Source: Phytoseiulus persimilis
Taxonomy: Eukaryota; Arthropoda; Arachnida; Mesostigmata; Phytoseiidae
DNA length: 64,000 bases
Assembly (NCBI GenBank): GCA_037576195.1
Contig: CM075101.1
Coordinates: 15,748,001 to 15,812,000, forward strand
Direction of reading: 5' to 3'
The notes under the pieces are model-generated. The model made no database searches and was not told the origin of the DNA. It worked only from the letters and a program-made list of their open reading frames with translations. Shown piece after piece: positions 35,120-47,958 of this stretch. The position numbers and the translations under genes were made by a program. Numbering within the stretch: the stretch's first letter is position 1; every line of letters starts with the position of its first letter.

Positions 35120-37225
35120 GGTAGAGAACATTTGGGGAAGGCTGCTCCTGTCAAGGAAAAACTTGAATCAACGATCGAAACCCTCCAGAAAAGATACCAC
35201 GAGCTCAAGATGTTGGAGGATAGCAAGAGCTTTTAAGTCATAGGCCTGGGGAGCGTTGAACTTCTTTCGATTCCGTTTTTGGGATTCTTCGTCTTACTTT
35301 TCGTCGCCGTAATTTTTTTGAAGTTCGCTGCGCTCTCGGAAATCGCTCGCGCAGGGGCCGTCGTGGTGTCTGGGTGTCCGAACTCATTGGTAATTTTCCA
35401 CCCTGATCTTCAAGGAGCTCGCAGATTTTGAAACGTTTGACCCGCAGAATGAGGATTTTCCTCTATTGAAGTCCAAGGCTTCATCCATATCCGGTTGGAA
35501 CGCGTTGCTGGGGGACTTCGAGGGGGCTTGGTACGCACCTTCTGCATCCACAGCATGGCACACTTGGCAGCTATCAGTCATGTGTTGAAGCCAGGAGAAG
35601 CCACATTAGTCGAGAGGGTGGCTGTTGTCGCTCATTCACTCATCGCGTTCCCCCCTTCCCTCAAAGAGATGTCAACACGTCTTCTCCATCCAAGCCGTAA
35701 AATGATATCCACGTGCTCTCACAGGACTTACACCATAGACTTCGTTGTAGAAGTCTGCTGTAACTGGTAATGTCTGCGATGTCGAGAGGAAACCCCATCG
35801 GAAGTCTCAACGGCATGATTGTTTCAACGTAGGCTCACATTATTTCGCGCAATGTTCAGAGATGTCGTACCGGATGAGAAGAAATATGTATACTCACGCC
35901 CTCCAAAGTGTTGGGTGGGAAAAAGTCCTCATTCTCCCGCGTATTTCTTTTCCGAATTCTACGCCACGGATTACGGGAAACCAGTCTAGGCGAGATTGCA
36001 GACAGAGTTGTCTCTCGGCAGCCTCTTTTCTCCAACGAGGATGTGACGCGACCTCATTGACCAATAGGGGGTCGCGACCTATTTTGTCCTGTACTTTCCT
36101 ATCCACCTTTTGAGAAACCCGTCCTCAGAAGTTTTTCTCGCAGGCTCTGGCATCGGCGGCACTCAGTTCGACTTCATCAATCAAATCCTTCAGCGGTCCC
36201 CGGAAGCCATTCCTCGGGGGTCGTCTCAGTGTGCTGCATAAAACTCGTCTATCGACGAATCTGAAACTCTCCTTGAGTCTTGCGAGAGGAAGTCGTCAGA
36301 CAAGTGACCTTCGGATTGGCCCCCTTTATCGGGAAATTCTTCTTTTAACCTGGAGTCGGACAGCAACGAATAGGGTCATCTTCCCGCGAGGTCAATCCAC
36401 AAGGTGGATTCCTCGATATTTGTGAGCATGGAAATGATGACCGCTCAATCGGAGCCAAGACGGTAACGCATAAATGCGCCGCTGTTGCAAGCACCAGCTG
36501 CGAGCGGGAGCGACGAGCTGAAGAGTTTGAAAAAGAGTAGTGAAAATTTGATAGTCGTTTGGGGAGAGTAAAGGCGAGTCCGTCGGATCACCTATTCGAC
36601 CACATCACGAATGGATCTGGGTGAGGAAGCGGTGCGTCAGGATCGATAACCTTAATGATGACGCCGTCAGCCGATCCGCGGCTTCTTCATTCCTTCGCGA
36701 AGTCCAATCTCAGTGCGTAGTTCCGCATGTCTTGATCGTTCACTTCGGCTCTGATCATCATCGTTCGCCCTGTACATGTCGTTTCACCTGAGATGTTGAT
36801 TCAAGACAGTCCCCTGGAAGGATCACCCAGTGCAGTCGGGCAGAAGTACAGACTACCGTCCAACGTTTTGATCGATAGAGAGCCTCATGTTTCGATCTCA
36901 ATATCGGGAGAACAAATCCACGGACGGAATTCAAAATACGCTCTAAGAGAAACAGACACCATGGCAGTGCGTCCTGGTACAGCGTTCAGGGAGCGAGTCG
37001 TGGTGTCGTGACTGAGATTGTGAGAGCAGCTGGGCTCGCGTTCGTTCCGCAAGAATCTAACGCAACACAACTCCGATTTTCGTTACTGGCACGACAGACA
37101 TGACTGCTGGCAGACATTTCTTTTCATGACGAGCCGCATCAAGATCCATCTAGCACATTTGATCACGAGCCTCGATGTGTCCGCGATTACAGTACTTGGA
37201 TCCAAGATGTGGTCTACGAAAATGA
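35120..37225. other. No gene recognised
   Basis: Open frames stay short and overlap in both directions. The frame 36793-37011 (72 codons, HVSISISGEQIHGRNSK) looks a little protein-like, but nothing around it supports a gene. Confidence 0.3.
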
Positions 37226-37233
37226 CATTCGAA

Positions 37234-37269
37234 TCACTCGCGGAGTGATTCGAATCACTCCGCGAGTGA
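37234..37269. repeat. Perfect 36-bp palindrome
   Basis: TCACTCGCGGAGTGATTC followed by its exact reverse complement, no loop. It lies 59 bp upstream of the first exon of the decayed receptor gene at 37328 and could form a cruciform. It has no other copy in the window that I noticed. Confidence 0.9.
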
Positions 37270-37327
37270 GTGATAACAGGTCGAAGTCGGGAGTATCTGA
37301 AGCTTACTCGAAACAGCTACACTCAGC

Positions 37328-40300
37328 ATGAGGTCCCTGAAGTCTTTGCAGCTCCTCTTCAGGGTCGGTCTGGACGCGACAGGTAACATCTCGAGTTGTG
37401 CGCTGATGAATGTGAGAATTGCTGTTTCATACATGAATTCCAGTCGCGAAGCAGGAAAACTGAATGTCTAAGTTGTACCCCATCAAACAATTACAGTTTC
37501 CACCATACAATCAGCAAGTACTCTCGGGTGACGGGCTCATCATCAGCTTCGCTAGAATTCTATTTATCGGGGGTACACCCCAAGTACAGACTGGCATTTT
37601 TTGGTCGAGAATTCCCGAGCCCGATCGTGTTTTGATCATAACCTCGTCAATTCCTGTAATCTTCGAAAATCAAGAATTGATGGATAGAAGATATCAAGGC
37701 GGTCATTTTTATCTGAAATTTAATGGGAATTATGAAGAATGCGGCCAGGAAATGGTTTTGAAAATGACCCATCTTTTTTTTCTCGAGGTCTCCCTACACG
37801 ATATCGTGAAAACGTCAAAATTCATAGGACTCGTGGGAGTCACATTCGACGCGAAAAAGGGAGCCGGTCATTCGCCGATTGGAAGTTATGCCGATTGGAG
37901 TTATCTTGTTTCCTCGAAAAATGGTACGCGATCGTTCCCACGCCTCTTCCAATGCCTGCTCATTTCGTTCTCCTCGCATTTCCTCCGGTAACTCCACTCC
38001 GAGGCGGAATCGAAGGTGTCTCCTTCGGTGAAAACTACTCAGAAATGAGTGAATCATTCGAATATTGAGCTGCCAGGTCGATCCGACGATTATTGACTCT
38101 CACCGGAAATACCCCTCGTTCAGTTTCTCGCCCTCGGTCGCCACAATCATTCTTGAAACCAAAGGGATTCTTGATACGAACGGTTGCCATTTTTCGAGGG
38201 AGTTAATAACTTCAATCGGCTTTCTGGCGAATGACCGGCTTCCTTTTGCGCGTCAAACGCGACATCTACGAGTCCGATCCGATAGATTTTGACGACAACT
38301 TTCAGGGAGACCTCAAAAAAATTAAGTTGGTCGTGTTCTAAACCATCCCCTGACCGCGAGTTCCATCATCGCCACTCGATATCCTCTATCGTCCATTTCT
38401 TGATTTTCGGAAAAATTCCAAGAACTGACGAATTTATGGCCAGATTGAGATCGGGCTCGGAAATCGCCGCTTGAAAAATGCCACCTGTAAGTATCTGCAA
38501 CCATAAAGGGTATCCATGTGCTCTTCGGACTGGCTTGTGCGAGCGAAGAACGCAATGAGCCGGGGAGTCCATCGCCATTGACGTCACAGATTATTATCGA
38601 CTCATCGCTCGGGTCCCATCCAAGGTGAGAGCGCCCTTCGTAAATGTCCTTATCAGAAGCGCAGCGAGTGGCAGAGCTCTATCCCGGAATCGAATAAAGG
38701 ATCTGATTCTCAGGTGGTTGATCCTTCCAACTTCGCGTGCGCCCTCACGCTCTGAGTTTGTATTTGCATCCTCATCTCAACTCTTGCCTTGGGCACCACC
38801 TGTTGGGTTTTGGACAGGGGATGGTCGATCTAAGCGTCTTATTTGCTCTTGTAATCGACGGCTTCCTACTACGTCGATAACAAGGTATCCCCGTTGCAGC
38901 TTCACCACCGCGAAAGAAGCCCAAGACCGTCGTTGCTGCAGTTCTTGGGAGATTTTTTCCGATGTCTTTTCCAAGGTTCGTTGATCCAAACCTTAGCTCG
39001 TCGACCTTGTTGCCGACCTGAAAACAGTAACCAGGCGCCATGAAAAGCGGCCGCCAAGACTGAATAGAAGAATAGGTCGACAAAAAACGGAAGCAGAATC
39101 GAGTTCCCCCCAATATTCTGGTGATTTATACTGAGAGGACTGCTCAAGGAGCGGGCTGAATGCATCAGGCGTCGAACTTCTGTTCGGGTTCAGATTCTGT
39201 CTCGTTTCCTTGATCGCGAAAGGCGTACCCCGCGTGCATTCGGCTCCCGTCCAACGCACGCCGCTCCTCCCATACCAGTATAACGTCCTCCTCTCCCAAC
39301 AGCGGAGCGGTCGATACTGGTTTAGCGGGGAGGAATTGCACCTTCGTTATGCTAAGCCTACCTACTTCTTCTGCCTCGCTTACGTCCTCGCTGTTCCGCA
39401 TCTACGGTCCGTAGTTCGAACTGACTAAAGGTGTAGCTGCTACGGGAAGCAATTTGCTGAACGCGAATCTTGAAGTTTCCGAGGTCAACTCGCTAGAGCT
39501 GAAGAGGAATCTTCACCTCCAGCTCGAGTACTATTCGCAGAATACGCTGTTACAACACCTTTTTCTTCCCCACCGAAAAGGGAAAACCGGCATGGAAACC
39601 CTCTTCCGCAGTCACAGTACATCCGCTGCCTGTTGAAGGCTCAGATGAACTCGACTGAACCGGAATCCGCGTTTGTCAGCTCCACTCGCAGTAGTACGAT
39701 CAGTCCCTAGAGCATCTACAAAGATCGCCCGCACTCCGACAGACGAGTCATACGTTCCTATTGAACGGACGATCAGTTCCTATGGCGTCAATGATTTGAC
39801 GATGATGAGATGGAGGCGCCCCTGACCCAGGACAACACTCAAACCCAGGATGAGCGCGCAGGGGCGCTATGCGTGCCTAAAAGAATGACCCATTCCCGTA
39901 AATGGACACGCTGATGAAAAGCGCTCGTGCGAAATGTTCTATATCAGAGAGCGAATCGGGAAAAAGGTTCTTTCATCGTTTCGCCGTGCTCTGGAGTAAT
40001 ACTGAGCCGTTGTCATCATTTCATCCGAGAACGTCTCCCAGGGCCCTAACCGCCGTGAGTACCATCCAAACGTAAGATATGTGCGCCACGTTCGCAGAGT
40101 CTGATGAACGATCCCGGACTTTTCAGAACCTGCAAATCAGGTGCGCGATGCTACTTTCGAATGTTTCATTCTCTTCTTTCCCTTCCGTAGTGCGCTCATG
40201 GATCGAGCAGCGTTCATATAACAAAAGATGGCCGACACTCTCTTGAGAACTCGGATCACGTGTGGGATCAGGAGCAAAGTTGAGGGCTCAAAGCAGCTCC

Positions 40301-40420
40301 ATTTTCGTGACTTTCGGGATTGCCTCTTCCTCTCCCTGATTAGACACGCGTTGGCAGGCATAGTTGCGATACTGGTTGCACGAATATTTGAGAGCAGTTA
40401 GGAAGTGGGAAAATATTGTC
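37328..40420 (+). pseudogene. Ionotropic-receptor-like pseudogene 1
   Basis: Exon relics match the better receptor gene at 50-53.6 kb in order. At 37328-37411: MRSLKSLQLL..DATG..SSCALMN with donor gtgaga. At 37497: TTTCCACCATACAATCAGCAAG (FPPYNQQ) after ttacag. At 38520-38618: HVLFGLACASEERNEPG then, after a one-base frame change, ESIAIDVTDYYRLI..VPSK with donor gtgaga. At 39995-40056: end of the S2 exon with the same gtgagtacc donor. At 40188-40410: the last membrane exon, RTRITCGIRSKVEGSKQLHFRDF, with an in-frame TAA near its start. Exons for the first membrane segments were not found. The order confirms tandem duplication and decay. Confidence 0.7.
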
Positions 40421-40449
40421 TCGGCACACGACGTGTTGTCCGCAATAAT

Positions 40450-43360
40450 TTCGTTCAGGGTGGGAAACAGAGAATCCCCTGGAAGCAGAGCAGATACTTA
40501 CGAGTGGTTATGGAAACACACATTGCAACACAATAGGGAGACCAATTTATGGAGCATGAACTTTCACGTGACAGATGACGATTTTCAATTTTGAATGTAC
40601 GGCGGAGACGGCGAAGGACGTACTGTTCGAGTTCCTCTTCTTCAGATAAAGGCTCCCACTGCGGAAATAGAATGAGAGAACGAACCGCTTCAAGGAGAAT
40701 TAGCCTAATCAGCCGATGAGCCCAATCATTCACCGTGATTACTTGTCTGAAGAACTCGTTCTGAGATTGACCAGCCAATGACAGTATGCGTGATGATTCA
40801 GACAGATTATGAAGGCGAGTGTACGCGGGGTCACATGGTGCTGCGCAACAGCTGTCAAAGATAACGCTTGATGCCATTGCTATGTCCGCAGAAAGTCAAG
40901 GGGAGAGATCCGTAATGCGGGCATTGGAATGAACTTCCGAGTGAAACGAAAGAACACACTCGGAAGAATACTCTGATTGTTCGGGGGAGCTGCGGTACAG
41001 AACCTGTGTTCTTTGAGGGGACGAACGAAGTCCTGGCTGTTATAGCGAGGCGAGCGGAAAAACCGCGAAGAAGACTTTCATCAAACGTGAATCTGCGGAT
41101 CGCGTGAGAGAACTCTATTCTCGGAAGCTCAGTCCCGGTTGAGCGTTTCTACTCTTCACGAGATGCTTTCACAGCGGGCTAAGCTGCTTCCTCGGAAATT
41201 CATGCCGAAGAACTAAAAAAGCGCGTGATGGTAAGCTCTCGCCTGACGAAGCTGGGTGGCTCAAATGAGGAGCGGCAAATATACTATGAAATCTTGAATC
41301 TGTCCGTGTTTGAATCTCAAGAGGTGCACTGGAGTTCATCGCCTCCTCTTATCAAAATTTTCCCGTAAACTCTGGAGGATCCTGGACATTTCCGGGATCA
41401 AAGCGTCGAAGGATCAGAATAATTGCATTCTAATCCATTCCGACGGCATCAGCTGTGCGGTTGAGGTGGAAACGGATCGATGTGGAACTACTTCTGCGAG
41501 GAACGGAGTAACCAATCAGATCAGCGCAGGCCGACCGGGGTCCGTGGACTCCCAGGGGTCCGCGGAGCCGGTTATATCCCTTGTGGCTTTCGTGAGAGCA
41601 CTTTGTAGCCCCAACAGAAATTTTTCCCCAACCGTTCACGAAGTTCCAGTCCCTTCATTTTGACTCTTGTTCTTTGAAACGAATAGCTCTCCGAGCTCTT
41701 TTCGAGCCACTGAGCTTTCGCATGCAAGAACGCTCCAGAACTCTATCCGTCCTTCTCCCTGAGCTTTCATAGTACAGCGATCGATGAATATGTGTCTCAA
41801 TGAAATCAGTGTGTGTTTTCCATGTATTCTCTTGATTAGGCGTTGGAGAACGAGGGAAAATGTACACAGAGCGGAAGTGGTAGGCCGCCGCTGACTCGAA
41901 TAAAAAGGGGAGAAGTCCCCAACGACCTTGCGAGATTTCTGCGACAAAGCATTCGGGGCTCATGAGGACCAATAGAACGATGACGGAGATATCTAGTTTC
42001 CACACCCGAATAATTCAACTCGCATTGAGCTAGTCGCCAATCGCTATCGTTTCTGCACCTTGGAATACCGGGGGTAGGGGTTGGTATTCGCAGCGTCTTT
42101 ATACACTTCTGGCATGCGACTGAATACACCAAGCCCGTCAGATTGTCTTCCTGCCGCTAAGAAGCAGCTCAATGCTTCCCCTGGAAGATGATTTTCCACC
42201 ATGCGATGGAACGACAAGGACCTTTCGTCTTTTCCATCAATCCGAAAAGAGATGTCCAGTCGGATCCCACCCTCATCGCCGAGTAGCTAGACTTATTTCC
42301 AGTCAGCGATAGCTCAGGAGTTATTCGGCAGAGTGCGGCGGCCCGTTCGAAACCTCCCTCGAACAAGGGTTTTCCAGCTTGCGGAATCCGAGCGTTGGGC
42401 TCTGCGGGAGAGATTGATTCCCTATCAAAGCTTATGAGTGGATTATCGTCAAGCACTGTGTTTCCCGTCGCTTGTTACCTATCCGAGTTTCGTAGCACGA
42501 TCAGCTTTCTCCGACGTGACCGCACGCGAGATACTTCATGGACCAGCCGAGCTCCATGATTCTTGGCTTTCCGGCCTCTGTCAAGTGGACCTATAGGATA
42601 GCCCTTGGAGAGCTGATCATCGGAGTATGCGCGAACGTTTCGAATTCGACTTTCACACAGGGTGTTTTGTGCACCACTTATCAGCCTAGATCGTGGGACA
42701 GACGCGCTCTCGAAGGGGCCGGGAGAGTTCGTCTCAGTTTCGATTCGGCGGTATTTACACCGTCTGCAAAATGTGGCTATGTTGGCTTCTCTGACCTCGG
42801 GAGTTGCAAAACGGTTCACTGGAGCGACCAAGCCCACATAGAATACAAGCTTCGGATATCTCCTGATCATGCAAGTGGATCCGGATCCTGAGCGTACAGT
42901 GCGATAATGTACCCTGAAGTCTGGGGGATGAGGGACTCATCAAATAAGAGACCTATCGGATAACGGGCTCATCGTATGAAGGACTTACCAGATAAGGGAC
43001 TCATGGTATAAGAGACTTATTGTTCGAGGGACTTACTCATCCCACTCATCCCATCTCATCGTACTAGCTCTGACACTTGCGAGCAATGTCACGAAGAATG
43101 TCTGCGACGTCGATGAAACGGCCGCAATTATCAGTTGGAAGATCTCAGGAGTCAGTTGGTTGAGAGGTGTTGCAAGATGGAACGTGGAGGCAGTGATTCT
43201 GTATCCAAGGGGGCCCGATGACCTTCATCACCAAGTCTGCCTCTGTGAGACGACAGCAACACAAAGGAAAGGTTTCTGCGATCCCAACTCCTTTGAAAAT
43301 GCCTCCGTCGACGGTGTCAGTCATCGCGCGAAACAGCGAGGGAACACCCGACCATTCGGG
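40450..43360. other. No gene recognised
   Basis: Overlapping open frames of 60-140 codons on both strands, no domain signatures. Direct-repeat phrases of the type AGGGACTCATC../AAGAGACTTAT.. occur at 42930-43040. Confidence 0.3.
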
Positions 43361-43364
43361 TAAA

Positions 43365-43545
43365 GATGTCAATACTTTGAATCGAACAGTCATAAGCGAG
43401 AGAGTCTTGGAACGTCGAAGAGGATCCGCGACTGGCCTGGAGAGCGAAAATACCGCCTGACTGTGCCACTCGGAGGCAGTCCCGAAGGCGACTGCGAGCT
43501 CAAAGCGGTGATGACCTACCGAGAGCTCTCAAAAAAATATCAATG
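43365..43545 (+). other. Candidate orphan exon, possibly receptor S1 region
   Basis: One frame reads RKYRLTVPLGG..EGDCELKAVMTYRELSKKYQ and ends in TG|gtaagt. The end resembles the S1 exon of the receptor at 50.5 kb (AVVETVRDFLGYQ|gtaagt) in length, placement of the donor and helix pattern, but similarity is weak. It could belong to the second receptor pseudogene 2.7 kb downstream. No acceptor was fixed. Confidence 0.25.
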
Positions 43546-43614
43546 GTAAGTTTTTTGGTGCTCTGGGCTTCATGTATACATTTTTTCCGCCATCCTTTTC
43601 TTGGCTCGGCTTTT

Positions 43615-43850
43615 CTTGGGCGGATTTCGGATTTCTTCCTTTTCTAATTGTGCTTTCTGTATTCGACCACATGTTGGAGGAATCGCCTCTATAGTTCCCC
43701 ATTCTTCTCTTGGCTGTTATTCAAAGCCCAGTGGGCGGATTTCGGTTTTTTTCCTTTGCTAATTGTGCTTTCTGTATTCGACTACATGTTGGAGGGGTCG
43801 CCTCGAAAGTTCTTCGTTTCATTCCAATCTCAATTTTTCGGAAATTGGCG
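43615..43850. repeat. Tandem duplication, period about 115 bp
   Basis: GGGCGGATTTCGG..TTCCTTT..CTAATTGTGCTTTCTGTATTCGAC..ACATGTTGGAGG occurs at 43618 and again at 43733 with a few differences. No coding role is evident. Confidence 0.75.
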
Positions 43851-46200
43851 ATTTTTTCTTGCCTCAAAATCAGAGGGGTCCCCCGTTCTCTACAGGCGGA
43901 GCAGCCGAGCGCGCTCGGTGTGATGTTGGGGGCGTCGATCTGCCGGAAACCACCCCGTGTCACCAGCATCCCGCTGTCATTTGGGAAGAATCAACGAGCC
44001 AAAACATGAAAAAGTGCCATGGAAACTCGTTCGATTCTGGTGTTCTCGCTGGAAGCCGACTACTGGGGCGAGAGCCGAGTTTTGATGAGCCGATGATGAT
44101 GCTCAAAATCTAATGATGATGCTCCTACTCGCAGGAAGATCTCTCACAGCTGGACATTGTGACGGCGATGGCAAGAATTCACGTGGCAACGCGCAGGTCC
44201 AGAAACATGCTCTCATCATCGTATTGGATGATGAAGCTGAGGATTCCCACTGAAATCGCCATACGCGGATGCTCACTGGCACTGAGCAGCACACACAGTC
44301 ATTTATCTCTTTACGGAGTTTTCCTATAGATCGAACAGCGATTCTGATTCTGCGCCAATCAGCTTCATATGTCGCGATTTTGTTCTCGATTCGGATTGAG
44401 TTTCTGCTCCAGTGAAAGAGGTTGACAGAACTTTGAATCCGTTTGTCTACAGCTTCGCCTCTTCGAGAGATAGAGATGCAAGTCCGAAGTCGTGCCTCCC
44501 TCAGCCCTCTGGTGCATGTTCCTGTGCCTGAGATGGGGCGAGTCTTTACTGCAGTCAAAGACATTTATAGAACTTCATCTCTTCCGCGCCCCTCAGCTTC
44601 GCGCCTCCAAGCCCTCTGGGGCGAGATTCCAATGCAGACACGGCTATGGATAAACTTCAACTCCCATTTTGCGCCCCTCAGATCTCTGGGGCGTTCATAC
44701 GTTTGGGAGACGAATCAAGTTCATTGTGCGGTTACGGCCGCGGGGAGAAAATCAATTACGGTTCCACGCCCTGTAACTGCGTGCCCCATCAGCTTTGCGC
44801 CCCCTAACTAAGCGCCCCATCAGCTTCGCGCCCGGTCCCGATAAAATTTGTGCCCCCATTTTTCAAATGGAAGCGTGTCCCCACCAACGAGGAGAATATC
44901 GGGACTCAGGAAGGGATCCGACCAAATAAGAAGTTAGGTCTGGGACCGAGAGGGGTTCTCTGAGCCTCGCGGAGGGTCCGCGATGTTTTTGTCGATCACG
45001 TGGGGCAAATTCACGAAAAGGTATCATCTTTCCCATATTTAAGCTTCTACGAAGCTCACACGCAGAAAGTGCATTTGTTCTGCCATTTGGCAAGAACTGC
45101 ACCTTCGTCGAAAATGTTCGAGAACCTCCATAGTAGGAGGAATTTTCCATTCCATAACATAACATGTTTTTCCTAAAATAGCTGCTCAAGACGCAGCTTC
45201 CGGCGATTTACAACCCTGAAAATCCCCTCTCTTCGACTGTTCGAAAGCAAGAGAGGAATACGGGCTGCTCATCCAGATGTTCGACCGGGACGCGGAGATG
45301 ATGTCTGTGGCGATTGGTGGAGCTGATTGATCTGAAGTGGCGAACTTCAGAAGGGGCGCATATGGAGAGGAGAGAGACGATCGGAAAATGAAAGAGAGCG
45401 AGGAGAGGGTCCCAATGAAGGGATGATGTCCGAGAGCTTCGTGCTTGGAGGTGTGGGTAATTTTTTCCGACAATTGGAGCTCAGGGACCATCAGGGTCAA
45501 AGAGATTCAGAACCCGGAGTCGATATGAGCTCCGACACATTTCGGGTACATAGACCATCAAAGTTTAAGAGTCTTGGATTCGGAGTGATGTCGAGGAAGT
45601 CGGCCCCACGAGCACCGTGTATAAATGACGGGCTCATAGTGTCTGTTTTTTCGCCAAGCCTTGATCGTCGACAGGCAAACCGTCGCAGGACTCAAATCGT
45701 AATTGAACTCAAATGTACCAGCAGTCGAAGTATCACTAGCGCGAGATATCATACCGCGAGTTAGGATCCGGAGCGTGAGTTCGTCCGACTAGATGACTCC
45801 GCGCGGGGTCCGGACTCACTCTCTCGAGGCAACTGCATGTACGATAGTCCTCGTCAAGTCAGTCAACGCGCCCCATACTCCAGTGGATACTCCAGTTGAT
45901 TGAGAAAGTCACAGCACCGCATTCATCTCGTTTCAAATAATATTCGAATGAAAAGTCTTAGCTCCGTTTGGAAGACTACCGTTTAATTTGACCTTCCAAT
46001 GACGAAGGCGTCAAAAGTGGTCTGCACCGATGTCGCGTTCCCTCGCGAGTAGATTCCTCTGTGACTTCTTACGATTGGAGAAAACTGTGATTTATGATTT
46101 CGAGCTTGAGGCACAATTCATCAACATTTCCATAGATGACATTGAACTTATGGTTGAGTCATGCATGAGGCTACATCTGAGTATTTTGCGATGTACATAT
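43850..46200. other. No gene recognised apart from repeats
   Basis: Frames of about 90-150 codons overlap on both strands without domains. TTTATGATTTCGAGCT at 46092 recurs at 47967 with weak flanking similarity, so a little of this end may be old coding sequence. Confidence 0.3.
44580..44860. repeat. Cluster of short CGCCCC(T/A)CAGCTT repeats
   Basis: Words such as GCGCCCCTCAG, CTCTGGGGCG, GCGCCCCCTAACTAAGCGCCCC and CAGCTTCGCGCC recur in both orientations over 280 bp. This is the look of a DNA-transposon end or a non-coding repeat. A related GC-rich cluster (GGCGCGGGACAACTTGGCG) is at 47690-47745. Confidence 0.5.
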
Positions 46201-46211
46201 GTGTTTTACAG

Positions 46212-47517
46212 GTCGTAGATCCTTTCAACGACGCCACCGCTCGCACGCTCGAAGTTTGGTCTTGTATATTCGTCTGCGGCCTCACCAAACCTTGGAGCGC
46301 AAATCCACAAACATCGTTGCTCCGATTTGTGTGGGGATTTTTTACCGTACTCCTCACTCAAGGTTTGTGACTACTGTCCCTCCGTCTTCCCTCTGAGCCC
46401 CTCCGTCTATCAAATGATTTTCGCTTCGGGAACCTCTCAAGTGAGCGTTCCTCTCGAGAGCACGCTAATAATCTCAAGTAACTTCTAATCTATTAAAGAA
46501 TTTCCACGACATCCCGAAGTTTGGGTCCGAGTCATCCTCTCGGCTTATTCCGTGACTTTCTGAGTGGTTCTGATCTGTCATCTGAATTGCCAGTCAACTC
46601 CTGCAATGACGATCAAACAGAGCGAGAAGTACACGAATTCGTTCGGAGGTATTCTGAAGTTCCCAAATGTTGGCATCCTCGCTGAAGAGAGAACCACGTT
46701 AGCGTGGATGTTCGTGGTGAGTTGAGGTCTTCGTTTTTATGCATTCCCTGGCTCCGTGTCGAGTGATCATTCCTTTGGAGCCCTCCAGAGAAATCTTGTT
46801 GCTTTCTTTGAACCCGAGCGCGAACTTTCCCGCAAACTTGGTCCGAAGCTTATTTGAGTGTCAGGTATCTCTGGACCGGGACCAGCACTGGCCGAGAAAA
46901 TGCACGAGGTCGTTGCCCAGAAAAATGGTCATGGGTTCCGCTTCATATACGTGCAGGAATTTCATTAAGTTCCCGGTCAAGTACTTCGGGTACTGTCCAC
47001 AAGTCTTGATGGCAACCGAGAGCGCAGGCATGAAGAACTAATCCATGCTTGTGTCGCATGGATTACCGTCACTGCTCCGTGAAAGAATCCGTTTCCGTGA
47101 GTACCATGAGAGTTCCGAGAATTTCGCTCGGCTTATGATATACAGCGGTTCTTTCGAGTTTTCGTGATACTCGAGCACTGAATGTATGTATTGCTCTCCT
47201 GATTCTAATCCATCCTCTAATGCAATTATCTCCACAGTGCACTCGTGACACGGAAAGCACACTTGTACCAGAGAAAGGTCGACACTGATCCCGGAATGCT
47301 GGTCACATGTGGGATGAGGAACGAGTATGAGAGCTCTAAGCAACTCGAGTCCCACGACTTTCATGGTAGCCTCGTTCTACTCTCGATCGGAAAAGTGGTG
47401 GCAATCGCCGTGTTTACCGCCGAAAAATCATTGGGAATATGCCGGGATCATGAGAGAAGACCGAATGTCAGGGGCGTTCCGTGTGGAACAGGGAGAGAGG
47501 AAGACTGCAGGTTGTAG
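46212..47517 (+). pseudogene. Ionotropic-receptor-like pseudogene 2
   Basis: Relics, in order. 46212-46362: VVDPFNDATARTLEVW joined directly to the pore part SLLRFVWGFFTVLL, the intron between them being lost along with some coding sequence, ending G|gtttgt. About 46500-46719: RHPEVWVRV..TF*VVLICHLNCQ..KYTNSFGGILKFPNVGILAEE, with TGA in the third membrane segment. About 46825-46854: RKLGPKLI then TGA. 46870-47093: S2 lobe, with a frame change near 46920 and a TAA at 47039. 47238-47517: intact last exon with membrane segment LVLLSIGKVVAIAVFTAEKSL. At least four lesions make it dead. It aligns exon by exon with the gene at 50-53.6 kb. Confidence 0.78.
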
Positions 47518-47958
47518 ACAGTGTTCAAATAGTCGGGAGCGGTCGAATCTCGACTGTGTAATAAATAAGTTGAACCGAGCGACCACCGAGCAGTCCTGTT
47601 TGGAAGAAGGCAAAAGCTGGCGGTATACCAGTTTCGGGGGAGGAATACTGGAAGTCAGGTCTACTTGACGCCCGATGTTTTCCCCGTGTGCGCGCCCGAA
47701 CAAATCGGCGCGGGACAACTTGGCGAGGACAACTTGGGGCGGTCGACTCGGTGCGAACGTCCAGGGTAACGGGCAAAGCCGCTTTAACGTAGAGCAACAT
47801 TTATTGTAAGTCCCATACTCTCTTGTTCGATCGGCAGACCGTTCGATCTCGGTGATGACGAGCACTCTATCAAGTTCGTCACCCGCGCCGGTTTCCCCGA
47901 TTCCCGAGGAATTCGGAAGTTACTCTGAAGAAATCTCATCTACTGACCTCTCACAATC

